A DNA stretch of 64,000 nucleotides from Cupriavidus numazuensis (lineage in GTDB: Bacteria > Pseudomonadota > Gammaproteobacteria > Burkholderiales > Burkholderiaceae): positions 37,689 through 101,688 of the forward strand of contig NZ_CAJPVI010000035.1 in NCBI RefSeq assembly GCF_905397435.1, read 5' to 3'. Below the pieces are notes generated by a model. That model was not told the origin of the DNA and searched no databases. It saw nothing but the letters and a program-made list of their open reading frames with translations. This document shows positions 34,850 through 43,147 of this stretch, in pieces (positions within the stretch are counted from its first letter, which is position 1; every line of letters begins with the position of its first letter). Both the position numbers and the translations under genes were made by a program.

Positions 34850-35731
34850 ATGCCGTCGTTGCGTATCGACGCGCATCAGCACTTCTGGCGCTATTGCCCC
34901 GGCGGCTACCCATGGATCGGCACGGATATGGCCGTGCTGGCGCAAGACCACATGCCCGAGGACTTGCTGCCGCACCTGCAGGCCGAGCGCTTCGATGCGT
35001 GCATCGCGGTGCAGGCGCGCGGTTCGACAGAGGAGACGCGCTTCCTGCTCGATCTTGCGGCGCGGCGAGCGTGGATAGCCGGCGTGGTCGGCTGGGAGGA
35101 CCTGTGCGCCGATGACCTGGCAGCGCGGCTCGATCACTGGGCCGACGCGCCGAAGCTGCGCGGCTTCCGTCACCAGGTCCAGGACGAGGCCGACGCGAGC
35201 GGCTTTCTGGCCGCGCCGGCATTCGCTCGCGGCATGGCGCTGCTGCAGGCCAGGCGCTATGTGTATGACGTGCTCGTGTTCCATCATCAGCTCGAAGCGG
35301 CTTCCGTGTTTTGCGCCCGGCATGACGCGCATTGGCTCGTGCTCGACCACCTGGGCAAGCCGCCGATCCACACCCGCGCGGGTGGCGGTGTGCCGATGGC
35401 GGACTGGCGGCGCGCGCTGCAGCCGTTCCGCTACCTGCCGCATGTCGTGTGCAAGGTGTCCGGGCTGGTGACCGAGGCTGACTGGCGCTCCGGTGCACGC
35501 GCGCGCGACATTGCGTGCATGCACGAATGTCTTGACGTTGCACTCGACGTCTTCGGGCCACGGCGGCTCATGTTTGGCTCCGACTGGCCGGTATGCCGGC
35601 TGGCGGCGTCGTATGCGGACATGCACGACGTGGTGTCGCAATGGGCAGAGGACTGGCTGAACGCCGGCGAACGACACGATCTGTGGGGCGCGACGGCGGC
35701 ACGCTGCTATGGCTTGTCCGCCGACGGCTGA
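34850..35731 (+). CDS. L-fucono-1,5-lactonase (amidohydrolase, COG3618)
   Basis: The 293-residue protein is a TIM-barrel amidohydrolase: H-x-H in RIDAHQHFW, GFRHQVQDE, VLDHLGKPPI and the late catalytic Asp in MFGSDWPVC. This is the COG3618 family that includes the L-fucono-1,5-lactonase of Burkholderia multivorans, from a similar cluster. It opens the lactone made by L-fucose dehydrogenase to give L-fuconate. The ATG lies three bases after the dehydratase stop and the dehydrogenase gene starts 14 bases after its own stop, so the order is that of one operon. Confidence 0.88.
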   Translation: MPSLRIDAHQHFWRYCPGGYPWIGTDMAVLAQDHMPEDLLPHLQAERFDACIAVQARGSTEETRFLLDLAARRAWIAGVVGWEDLCADDLAARLDHWADAPKLRGFRHQVQDEADASGFLAAPAFARGMALLQARRYVYDVLVFHHQLEAASVFCARHDAHWLVLDHLGKPPIHTRAGGGVPMADWRRALQPFRYLPHVVCKVSGLVTEADWRSGARARDIACMHECLDVALDVFGPRRLMFGSDWPVCRLAASYADMHDVVSQWAEDWLNAGERHDLWGATAARCYGLSADG

Positions 35732-35745
35732 TCAAGGGGATCTCG

Positions 35746-36522
35746 ATGAATTTGCATCTGCACGACAAGGTGGTGATTGTCACCGGTGGCGCCAGCGGCA
35801 TCGGCGCGGCCATTTCGACGGCGCTCGCGTGCGAGGGCGCGGTGCCGGTGATAGCGGGAAGGTCGCCGATGCCGCCAAAACTTCGCGCGCAGCTTCTGCA
35901 GTTGCAGCCGCGTACACGCCTGTTCGAGCTGGAGCTCTCCGACGAGGCGGCGTGCCGCGACATGGTTGGCGAAGTCGTGGCGTCGTTCGGCGGCATTGAC
36001 GGTCTCGTCAACAATGCGGGCGTCAACGACTGTGTCGGGCTGGAGGCCGGGCGTGCGGCGTTCCTGCGCTCGCTCGACCATAACCTGGTCCACTATTACG
36101 TGATGGCCCATCTTTGCGTGCCATACCTGCGCAAGAGCCGTGGGGCCATCGTCAACATCTCATCCAAGACTGCGCTGACCGGGCAGGGCAATACCAGTGG
36201 CTACTGCGCGGCCAAGGGCGCGCAACTGTCGCTGACACGCGAGTGGGCCGCAGCGCTTGCAGCGGATGGCGTGCGCGTCAATGCCATCATTCCGGCCGAG
36301 GTCATGACGCCGCTGTACCGTACGTGGATCGACGGCTTCGAAGCGCCGGAACAGAAGCTTGCGGCCATCACGGCCCGTATCCCGCTCGGTCATCGCATGA
36401 CCACCGCCGACGAAATTGCCGCTACCACCGTCTTCCTGTTGTCCCGGCAGGCCTCGCATACCACCGGCCAGTGGGTATTCGTCGACGGCGGCTACACCCA
36501 TCTCGACCGGGCGCTGCGGTGA
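35746..36522 (+). CDS. L-fucose dehydrogenase (short-chain dehydrogenase)
   Basis: The 258-residue protein has the SDR cofactor motif TGGASGIG, the NNAGVND loop, the active-site Ser in VNISSKTALTGQGNTSGY and catalytic Tyr/Lys in YCAAKG. Segments such as NLVHYYVMAHLCVPYL, INAIIPAEVMTPLYRTW-like and FVDGGYTHLDRALR agree closely with the recalled L-fucose dehydrogenase of Burkholderia multivorans. It oxidises L-fucose at C1 with NAD(P) to L-fucono-1,5-lactone, the first step of the pathway. It is translated from the same operon as the lactonase and mutarotase. Confidence 0.9.
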   Translation: MNLHLHDKVVIVTGGASGIGAAISTALACEGAVPVIAGRSPMPPKLRAQLLQLQPRTRLFELELSDEAACRDMVGEVVASFGGIDGLVNNAGVNDCVGLEAGRAAFLRSLDHNLVHYYVMAHLCVPYLRKSRGAIVNISSKTALTGQGNTSGYCAAKGAQLSLTREWAAALAADGVRVNAIIPAEVMTPLYRTWIDGFEAPEQKLAAITARIPLGHRMTTADEIAATTVFLLSRQASHTTGQWVFVDGGYTHLDRALR

Positions 36523-36529
36523 GGCCGAC

Positions 36530-36868
36530 ATGCGCCATTGCCTGGCTCTCGACCTGCGCGATGCCCCGGGGCTCATTGCTTGCTACGAAGCGCTGCACCA
36601 ATGCATCTGGCCCGAGATCGCTGAACACCTGCGCGACCACGGCGTCATCGGCATGGAGATCTGGCGGCTCGGCAACCGGCTTGTGATGGTGATGGAGACC
36701 GATGACGCCCGCTACGACGCCGACAGCATGGCGCGCGCGGCCGCCACGAACCCGCGCGTGCAGGAATGGGAAGCCCTGATGTGGAATTTCCAGCTGCGTA
36801 CGCCATGGACACCACCGGACCAGAAGTGGATGCCCATGACCCGGATCTTTGACCTGAAGGACCAATAA
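36530..36868 (+). CDS. RhaM-type sugar mutarotase, probably acting on L-fucose
   Basis: The 112-residue protein belongs to the L-rhamnose mutarotase (DUF718) family: LALDLRDAPGLIACYEALH, WPEIAEHLRDHGVIGMEIW and MWNFQLRTPWTPPDQKWMPM, with His and Trp residues typical of the site. It interconverts alpha and beta anomers so that imported sugar is presented in the form used by the dehydrogenase. The family is named for rhamnose, but context indicates L-fucose. It starts seven bases after the dehydrogenase stop and is the last catabolic gene before a 216-base gap. Confidence 0.85.
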   Translation: MRHCLALDLRDAPGLIACYEALHQCIWPEIAEHLRDHGVIGMEIWRLGNRLVMVMETDDARYDADSMARAAATNPRVQEWEALMWNFQLRTPWTPPDQKWMPMTRIFDLKDQ

Positions 36869-37084
36869 GGACTGTCTTCCGATGCCAGCCGTCTTCGCTT
36901 GCGCGACGACGGAGGGGATCGCTCGTCCTATTTTTCGCCCGCGTTTTTGCTTTCTTTCGCTAATGCCCGCGGTTGCGGGAAGGAGGACTTGATGACGCAT
37001 TGACTCCGTATCGACCAACGCAGTGCGCCGCGTCACCGCGGCGCCCCACATCTGACAGCAGCAGTCCCATCAGGGGAGACAGCA

Positions 37085-38137
37085 GTGAGGAACATAACAA
37101 GAAGACTGGCGTGCACCGCCGTGCTGTGCGGCGTGCCCGCCATGGACGCGGCGGCCCAGACCAACGTCACGCTATATGGCCGTGTTGTGGCAGGGGTGGA
37201 TGTCCAGACCAACGTGCAGAGGCCCGATGGTGGTTCCGGCACGCTATGGCGCGGCGCGGACAACCAGTGGGGGACCAGCATGTTCGGCCTGCAGGGCACC
37301 GAGGATCTTGGTGGCGGGCTCAAAGGGCTGTTCCAGCTGGAGTCCGGTTTCGGTGCCACCAAGGGCCGGACCAACGGCGATGCGCTGTTCAATCGCCGTG
37401 CCTACGTTGGCCTGCAGAGCGGCTGGGGCAAGCTGACGCTCGGCAAGAACCTGCCCGTTGCCGACGCGGTGTGGGCACTTGACCCGACGGGCCAGCAGTT
37501 CATCGGCTCCGCCACGCTCGTGCGCGGGCGCAACTGGCAGGGGCACGACAATATGGTGGCCTACGAGACGCCGAACCTTGGCGGGTTCAGCGCGCTGGCG
37601 CTGACCAGCCTAGGCGAGCGGCCGGACTCCGCCAGCAAGCTGCGCAAAGACGCGATTTCGCTGACCTACACCGCGCCGAAGTTCGAAGTGCGCGCGGTCT
37701 ACGACGTGGCGCGCGACGGCAATGGCAACTACAGCGACCTGTTCACCGCATCGAAGGAGCTGACGCTGGGCGGTACGTTCACGATCGCCGACCTGAAGCT
37801 GTTTGCCGCCTACGAGAATCTCTCGGCGCCAGACAGTCCCGCAGGCGCGCCGACCCGGGCCAACCACTACTGGCTCGGCGCGAACTACCAGCTCACACCT
37901 GCGCTGACGCTGATCGGTGCGTTCTACCGCGTGATGGTGAACAGCGGCGGCGGTAACGCCAACCTTTACATGCTGGGGGCGAACTACAACCTGTCCAAAC
38001 GCACGCTGCTGTATGCGAGCGTTGGCACGGTACAGAACAGCGCGACCGCGAACTTCTCGGTCGAGGCCAGCAACAACAACCCGGCACCGGGCCGCAGCCA
38101 GCTTGGCGCCTATACCGGCATCGCCCACTCGTTCTGA
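37085..38137 (+). CDS. Outer-membrane porin (OmpC-like, Burkholderiales type)
   Basis: The 350-residue protein has a signal peptide ending near AMDAAAQ, the porin start TNVTLYGRVVAGVDV, the GLQGTEDLGGGLKGLFQLES strand-loop block, FNRRAYVGLQ and a C-terminal Phe (YTGIAHSF), all typical of 16-strand trimeric porins of this order. It starts at GTG with AGGGGAGAC just upstream. Placed between the catabolic genes and the fucosidase gene, it probably admits fucose or short fucosylated sugars. Selectivity cannot be judged from sequence. Confidence 0.92.
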   Translation: MRNITRRLACTAVLCGVPAMDAAAQTNVTLYGRVVAGVDVQTNVQRPDGGSGTLWRGADNQWGTSMFGLQGTEDLGGGLKGLFQLESGFGATKGRTNGDALFNRRAYVGLQSGWGKLTLGKNLPVADAVWALDPTGQQFIGSATLVRGRNWQGHDNMVAYETPNLGGFSALALTSLGERPDSASKLRKDAISLTYTAPKFEVRAVYDVARDGNGNYSDLFTASKELTLGGTFTIADLKLFAAYENLSAPDSPAGAPTRANHYWLGANYQLTPALTLIGAFYRVMVNSGGGNANLYMLGANYNLSKRTLLYASVGTVQNSATANFSVEASNNNPAPGRSQLGAYTGIAHSF

Positions 38138-38196
38138 CTGCACCTGCAGCGGCACCTATCCCCGAGGGTGCAGCCTTTATCCTGGAGGAGACAACC

Positions 38197-40062
38197 ATGA
38201 GGACACATCAGCGGCACTGGAGAGTCCGCGCGCTACTGTTCGCCGGCGCGGCCTTGCTGACTGGATGCGGAGGAGATTCGGACTCCGGGACCCCGCCGGC
38301 GCCGGCCGTCCCGGTCGCGGCGCCGACGCCGGTCGAGCCGGGCGGACCCGTAGAGGCTGGCCCGAAGCGTATTGCCACACGTGAAGACACGCTCGCCTGG
38401 TACAAGGACGCCAGGTTCGGCATGTTCATTCATTGGGGCCTGTACAGTCCTGTCGGCAAGGGTGAGTGGGCGTTGAGCACGCTGCCGGAGTTCAACGACG
38501 GGCAGCAGGGCGGCCTTGACCGCTACAAGGCGAACGCCGACCGCTTTGCGCCGTCACCGGACGCGATCCGGCGACTGGTCGCGCTGGCCCGTGACACCGG
38601 CATGAAGTACATCGTGCTGGTGACACGGCACCACGATGGCTTCAGCCTGTGGGACACGAAGGCAGACACGTACTCAGCCGGCTTCAATGCCACGCAACGC
38701 GGCGCCCATGTCGATGTGGTGCGGGAGTTCGCGAAGGAATGCGAGCAGCAGGGCATCAGGCTCGTGCTGTACTACTCGCTGCTGGACTGGACGCACCCGG
38801 ACTACCCCGTCGCCAGTTCGCCGCCGCAACAGCCGCACCTGCGCGTCTATGAGAACCAGCAGGGCAACTGGGACCGATACCGCACCTTCATGAAGACGCA
38901 GCTGCGCGAACTGCTGACGCAGTACGGGGAGATCGCGGGTATCTGGTTCGATGGCTACTGGGCGCAGGACGACAAGTCGCGTTGGCAACTGCCCGACATC
39001 TACGCGACGATCCGCCAGGCGCAGCCGGCCACGCTGATCGGCAACAACCACGGCATCGGCCTGAGCAAGGAGGCCGAGGACGACGACTTCACGATCGGCG
39101 AGCGCGGCAGCGCCGCGGGCGATGCTTCCAGGGCCGGCGAGACTGTCGATACCAGCCAGACCGGCAGCAGTCCGGCCGGTACCTGGGGCTATGTCGAGGG
39201 CGGGGGCATCCAGCCGCGCGAATGGATCTTCGGGCAACTGATCGCCAGTGCATCGGCCGGCAAGAATTTCGTGCTCAATGTCGGGCCGCGCGCGGATGGC
39301 AGCTGGCAGGATGCGTTGTCCACGGAATTCGGCGCCGTGGGCGCATGGTTGCGCCGTAACGCCGAGGCGATCTATGGAACGCGGGTCGGCGTGCCCGGCA
39401 TTGACTCGACCACGCGCACCGGACCCGATGGCAAGACCGACCTGTACCTGTTCGTGCGCGATGCGTCGGCATCCCGTGTGAGCCTGCCCGCGGCACTGGC
39501 GGATGTGCGCAGTGCCCGGACGCTGGTCGACGGCACACCGCTCGGTGTTCGCAGCGATACGGCGTCGGGTACGACGGAAATCGACCTGTCTGGCGCCACG
39601 CGTGCGCCGCGCGAACCGCTGGTGCTGAAGCTTGCCGCCACGGTGCACATGCCGGTCAATGTCTCGAAGGGTGCGACGACGACGGCGACCTCGTCGTGGA
39701 CGCGCGATCCGGGCTATGGCCCGGAGATGGCGACTGATGGCGATCCGGCAACGCGGTGGGCATCGGAAGCATCTACTGCCACGCTTACGCAGGTATTTGC
39801 GGCGCCTGCGACGATCCGTCTGGTGCAGCTCGCTGAATACCTCGACCCGACAGAGTCGGACTACCGTACCGGCAGCTACGCGCTGGAGGCGCAGGTGAAT
39901 GGCCAGTGGCAGGCGGTGGCCAGCGGCTCGGGCATCGGCGCGAGCCATTATGTCTCGCTGGCCAGTCCGGTCACCGCTTCGGCGTTGAGAATCCGTGTGG
40001 TGTCGCGCGACCAGCGCCCGCCGAGCCTTTACACGTTCCTGGCGTTTTCGACGGGCAACTGA
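38197..40062 (+). CDS. GH29 alpha-L-fucosidase lipoprotein with C-terminal F5/8 type C domain
   Basis: The 621-residue protein has a lipobox (LLTGC, Cys24), a Pro-rich linker and a GH29 barrel (about 55-390): FGMFIHWGLYSPVGKGEW, VTRHHDGFSLWDT and the nucleophile Asp252 in GIWFDGYW. A beta-sandwich follows, then a discoidin-like F5/8 type C domain (about 488-619) that may bind glycans. It would release L-fucose from glycans while held in the outer membrane or periplasm. It follows the porin by 59 bases and closes the fucose cluster, converging on an MFS gene 13 bases away. Confidence 0.92.
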   Translation: MRTHQRHWRVRALLFAGAALLTGCGGDSDSGTPPAPAVPVAAPTPVEPGGPVEAGPKRIATREDTLAWYKDARFGMFIHWGLYSPVGKGEWALSTLPEFNDGQQGGLDRYKANADRFAPSPDAIRRLVALARDTGMKYIVLVTRHHDGFSLWDTKADTYSAGFNATQRGAHVDVVREFAKECEQQGIRLVLYYSLLDWTHPDYPVASSPPQQPHLRVYENQQGNWDRYRTFMKTQLRELLTQYGEIAGIWFDGYWAQDDKSRWQLPDIYATIRQAQPATLIGNNHGIGLSKEAEDDDFTIGERGSAAGDASRAGETVDTSQTGSSPAGTWGYVEGGGIQPREWIFGQLIASASAGKNFVLNVGPRADGSWQDALSTEFGAVGAWLRRNAEAIYGTRVGVPGIDSTTRTGPDGKTDLYLFVRDASASRVSLPAALADVRSARTLVDGTPLGVRSDTASGTTEIDLSGATRAPREPLVLKLAATVHMPVNVSKGATTTATSSWTRDPGYGPEMATDGDPATRWASEASTATLTQVFAAPATIRLVQLAEYLDPTESDYRTGSYALEAQVNGQWQAVASGSGIGASHYVSLASPVTASALRIRVVSRDQRPPSLYTFLAFSTGN

Positions 40063-40075
40063 TGATGCCGCTGGC

Positions 40076-41386
40076 TCAGGCCTTTGCAGCCTGCGCCGGC
40101 GTGGCGTTGCCGGGCAGGACATTGCGCCTGACCGCCAGCGCCAGCAGTGCCGCTACCAGGCAGGCCGCGCCGGCGGCATACAGCGCCGGCGTATAGGTCA
40201 GCAGCAACGTACGGCTCAGGCCTGCACCGAAGGCCGCTGTGGCGGCGCCAACCTGGTGGGCAGCAAAGATCCAGCCGAATACCATCGGCGCGCGGTCGCG
40301 GCCGAACGCGGTGCCCGCGAGCTTGACGGTGGGCGGCACCGTGGCAATCCAGTCGAGGCCGTAGAACATGGCGAAGATCGACAGGCCGTACAGCGTGAAG
40401 GTCGAGTGCGGCAGCCAGAACAGCGACAGGCCGCGCAGTCCGTAGTACCAGAACAGCAGCTTGCGGCTGTCATAGCGGTCCGACAGCCAGCCGGACAGGA
40501 TGGTGCCGACGAAGTCGAAGGCGCCCATCATCGCCAGTGCCGAGGCGGCCAGCACGGGGCCCATGCCGAAATCCCCGCACAGCGAGATGAAGTGGGTCTG
40601 GATCAGCCCGTTGGTGGACAAGCCGCAGATGAAGAAGGTGCCGGCCAGTACCCAGAACGTCTGGTTGCGCATGGCGTCACGCAGCACGACGAACGGGCCG
40701 CGCAGCGTGAGCGGGGCGGGTGGCGCGGACGGCGTAAGCGGAACGGCAGCGGGCACTTCGCCGAACGCGGCCAGGCCGACGTCGCCGGGACGGTTGCGCA
40801 TGAACCCGAATACCAATACGGCCAGCACCGCGCAGGCGGCCAGCACGGGCAGCACCGCGACGCGCCAGCCCATGTGTTCGATCAGCCAGGCCGCCGCCGG
40901 CAGGAACGCAAGCTGGCCGGTGGCCGAACTCGCGGTAAGCAGGCCGATCACCAGCCCGCGGCGTGCGCTGAACCAGCGGTTGGCGACCACGGCGGCGAGC
41001 ACCAGCGCCGTCATGCCGGAACCGATGCCGAGCATCAGGCCCCACGCCAGGAACAGCTGCCACAGTTCCGTGGCGACCGTGGCCAGCGCCATGCCGCCGG
41101 CAATCAGCGCCAGCGCTGCGCACACCACGTTACGCACGCCGAAGCGCTCCATCAGGATCGCCGAGAACGGGGCCATCAGCCCGAACAGCGCGAAACGGAA
41201 CGCCAGGATCGATGAGATCTGGTCCGTGTTCCATCCCATTTCGAGGGACAGCGGCTTGAGAAAGGCGCCGGGCAGGCCGAGCGCGGCCGAGGTCGTCAGC
41301 ATGACGAGGAACGTGATGGTCGCGACGATCCACGCGTAGTGGATGCCGCGCCGGTCGAGCCGGCTGGAAATCGCTTGGGCAAACAT
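40076..41386 (-). CDS. MFS transporter, monocarboxylate-transporter-like
   Basis: The 436-residue protein has 12 membrane segments and MCT/OFA-like features: HYAWIVATITFLVMLTTSAA, a following GLPGAFLKPLSLEMGW, RFGVRNVV after TM2, and GWLSDRYDSRKLLF between TM8 and TM9. The substrate is unknown; organic acids are usual. The start at 41386 is the ATG before the first membrane segment; a longer start 27 codons upstream is very basic and was rejected. A TetR gene lies 124 bases upstream on the same strand. Being convergent with the fucosidase gene, it is probably not part of the fucose cluster. Confidence 0.85.
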   Translation of the reverse strand: MFAQAISSRLDRRGIHYAWIVATITFLVMLTTSAALGLPGAFLKPLSLEMGWNTDQISSILAFRFALFGLMAPFSAILMERFGVRNVVCAALALIAGGMALATVATELWQLFLAWGLMLGIGSGMTALVLAAVVANRWFSARRGLVIGLLTASSATGQLAFLPAAAWLIEHMGWRVAVLPVLAACAVLAVLVFGFMRNRPGDVGLAAFGEVPAAVPLTPSAPPAPLTLRGPFVVLRDAMRNQTFWVLAGTFFICGLSTNGLIQTHFISLCGDFGMGPVLAASALAMMGAFDFVGTILSGWLSDRYDSRKLLFWYYGLRGLSLFWLPHSTFTLYGLSIFAMFYGLDWIATVPPTVKLAGTAFGRDRAPMVFGWIFAAHQVGAATAAFGAGLSRTLLLTYTPALYAAGAACLVAALLALAVRRNVLPGNATPAQAAKA

Positions 41387-41510
41387 GGGTCTCTTTCTCA
41401 GGGGGCGCTTGCGAGCGTGACGGGTGAGTCGGGCCATCCGCGTCCCGGTATCGGGCGCGGAAGACAATCAATCAATGCGTGATGGAGCGGCTGACGGAGC
41501 GACCGAACGA

Positions 41511-42107
41511 TCAGCCGGACGACGGCCCGAGCAGCCGCTCGCGCACGGCGTTCAGGATGGTGTCGGAAATGGTGTCGCCTTCGACGGCCCGGGCGAGCGT
41601 GACCGCGCCTACCAGCATGGCCATGCGGATCAGCGCCTCTTTGTGGCGCGTCTCGGCGCTGTCGCTGGCGACGGTCGCTTCCATGTCTCCGACCAGTGCC
41701 TTGAAGCCTTCCAGGTAAGCGAGCCGCACCGGCTTGTCGGCCGGCTCGCGTGCCACGTCGCTGGCCAGCGAGGCGGCTGCGCATCCCTCGCCCGGGTTGT
41801 CGCAATGCGCCCGCGTGAGGTAGGGCTCGACCAGGTTCGCCAGCATGGCTTGCTGATCTCCCGCTGCGCGGCCAAGGCGGCGTTCCCAACGTCCCGTGGC
41901 TTCCTCGAACGCGCGTTTGCATGCCTGCGCCGCGAGCGCGTCCTTGGACGCGAAATGCCCGTAGAAGCCCCCGTGCGTAAGCCCGGCGCCTGCCATCAGT
42001 TCGGCCACGCTGACGCCATTGAGCCCGCGTTCGCGGAACAGGCGCGACGACGCCTGTTCGATCGCTTCCCGGTTCTTGTCGGCTTGTTCCCGTGATGCGC
42101 GCGCCAT
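41511..42107 (-). CDS. TetR-family repressor
   Basis: The 198-residue protein has a TetR N-terminal helix-turn-helix (FRERGLNGVSVAELMAGAGL then THGGFYGHFASKDAL) and a C-terminal all-helical ligand domain with Cys residues in AHCDNPGEGCAAASL. It resembles the NemR/YcdC-like group in which cysteine or electrophile sensing occurs, though sensing is not shown. It is divergent from an SDR gene across 141 bases and lies upstream of the MFS gene, so both are likely targets. Confidence 0.88.
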   Translation of the reverse strand: MARASREQADKNREAIEQASSRLFRERGLNGVSVAELMAGAGLTHGGFYGHFASKDALAAQACKRAFEEATGRWERRLGRAAGDQQAMLANLVEPYLTRAHCDNPGEGCAAASLASDVAREPADKPVRLAYLEGFKALVGDMEATVASDSAETRHKEALIRMAMLVGAVTLARAVEGDTISDTILNAVRERLLGPSSG

Positions 42108-42133
42108 GTGAAGACTCCTTCGAAATTTGGTGC

Positions 42134-42161
42134 TTGACGAATTTTAGATGATGGTCATAAT
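42134..42161 (+). promoter_or_regulatory. Promoter-like sequence with inverted repeat before the SDR gene
   Basis: TTGACG (42134-42139) and CATAAT (42156-42161) are 16 bases apart. The inverted repeat ATGA-TGG-TCAT (42148-42158) overlaps the -10 and could be the operator of the divergent TetR gene. Confidence 0.5.
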
Positions 42162-42248
42162 TTGTTCAATAGATGTTGAGCGTAATTTAAGAGGTCATTC
42201 CAATCCATTTGGCCTCGCACTTCACCCCAACCGACAGGAGTCGCTGTA

Positions 42249-43016
42249 ATGCAGAACCTTTTTGACCTTTCCGGCCGCGTGGCCGCCGTGACCGGCTCGA
42301 CCAAGGGCATGGGCCTTGAAATGGCACGTGCGCTGGGCAGCGCCGGGGCCAGCGTCATCGTTTCCGGACGCAATGGCGACGTCGCCCGTACGGTCGCCGC
42401 GCAACTGGAGAGCGACGGTATCCGCGCCGTGGGTATCGCCTGCGATATCGCCGACCTGGCCAGCGTGCACGCGTTTGCGGAACAGGCGCTGGCCGCGTTT
42501 GGCAGGGTGGATGCCCTGGTGTTGAACGCTGCGGCGGATGGCGCCGTCGGTTCTTTGCTGACTCAGGGCCCCGAGGTGTTCGATGCGGCGATGGCGGGCA
42601 ATGTGCGCGGCAACCTGCAGCTGGTCAACGCGCTGGCGCCGCAGATGGTGGAGCGGGGCGACGGCTCGATCACCTTCATGTCGAGTATCGCGGCCAAGCG
42701 TGGCTCGGCCTTCCTCGGCATGTACAGCATCACCAAGGGTGCGGTCGACCAGGCCGTGCGCAGCCTTGCCCTGGAGCTTGGCGCGAACGGCGTGAACGTG
42801 AATGCCATCAATCCGGGTCCCGTCCGAACGGAATTCTCGCGTGAAGCGCTGTGGGGCGACCCCGCACGCGAGGCGCAACTGGCTTCGCGCATCCCGATGC
42901 GGCGCATCGGCGAGGCCAACGACGTGGCTGGGCTCGCGGTGTTGCTGGCCTCGCCTGCCGGACGCTTCATCAACGGGCAGAGCATCAGCGTGGACGGCGG
43001 GCTGTCCGTAGCCTGA
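42249..43016 (+). CDS. Short-chain dehydrogenase/reductase
   Basis: The 255-residue protein is a classical SDR with TGSTKGMG cofactor binding, LNAAADG, the catalytic Ser in TFMSSIAAK, YSITKG and a C-terminal GQSISVDGGLSVA. The substrate is not predictable. The ribosome site ACAGGAG lies ahead of the ATG. It is divergent from the TetR gene, the typical arrangement for a repressed detoxifying reductase. A perfect hairpin follows 17 bases after the stop. Confidence 0.88.
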   Translation: MQNLFDLSGRVAAVTGSTKGMGLEMARALGSAGASVIVSGRNGDVARTVAAQLESDGIRAVGIACDIADLASVHAFAEQALAAFGRVDALVLNAAADGAVGSLLTQGPEVFDAAMAGNVRGNLQLVNALAPQMVERGDGSITFMSSIAAKRGSAFLGMYSITKGAVDQAVRSLALELGANGVNVNAINPGPVRTEFSREALWGDPAREAQLASRIPMRRIGEANDVAGLAVLLASPAGRFINGQSISVDGGLSVA

Positions 43017-43032
43017 CGCGTCACGTTGGTCG

Positions 43033-43066
43033 GACGGCTTCAAATGTGCATACATATGAAGCCGTC
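43033..43066. repeat. Long nested hairpin between SDR and MFS genes
   Basis: GACGGCTTCA (43033-43042) pairs with TGAAGCCGTC (43057-43066); inside, ATGT pairs with ACAT around the loop GCAT after one A-A mismatch. No T-run follows, so it may be either a terminator or an operator for the next gene. Confidence 0.6.
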
Positions 43067-43147
43067 TTCAGCGCGCTGAAGAGATTTGCCGTATTGTCTC
43101 GGTTGAACCGTGCCGGGCGATGAACCGGCCGCAACGAGTCTCGCGCC

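Noticed and set aside
33554..35677. Long minus-strand open frame across fucD and the lactonase gene
   Set aside because: Composition is that of antisense to GC-rich coding sequence, with no domain or ribosome site.
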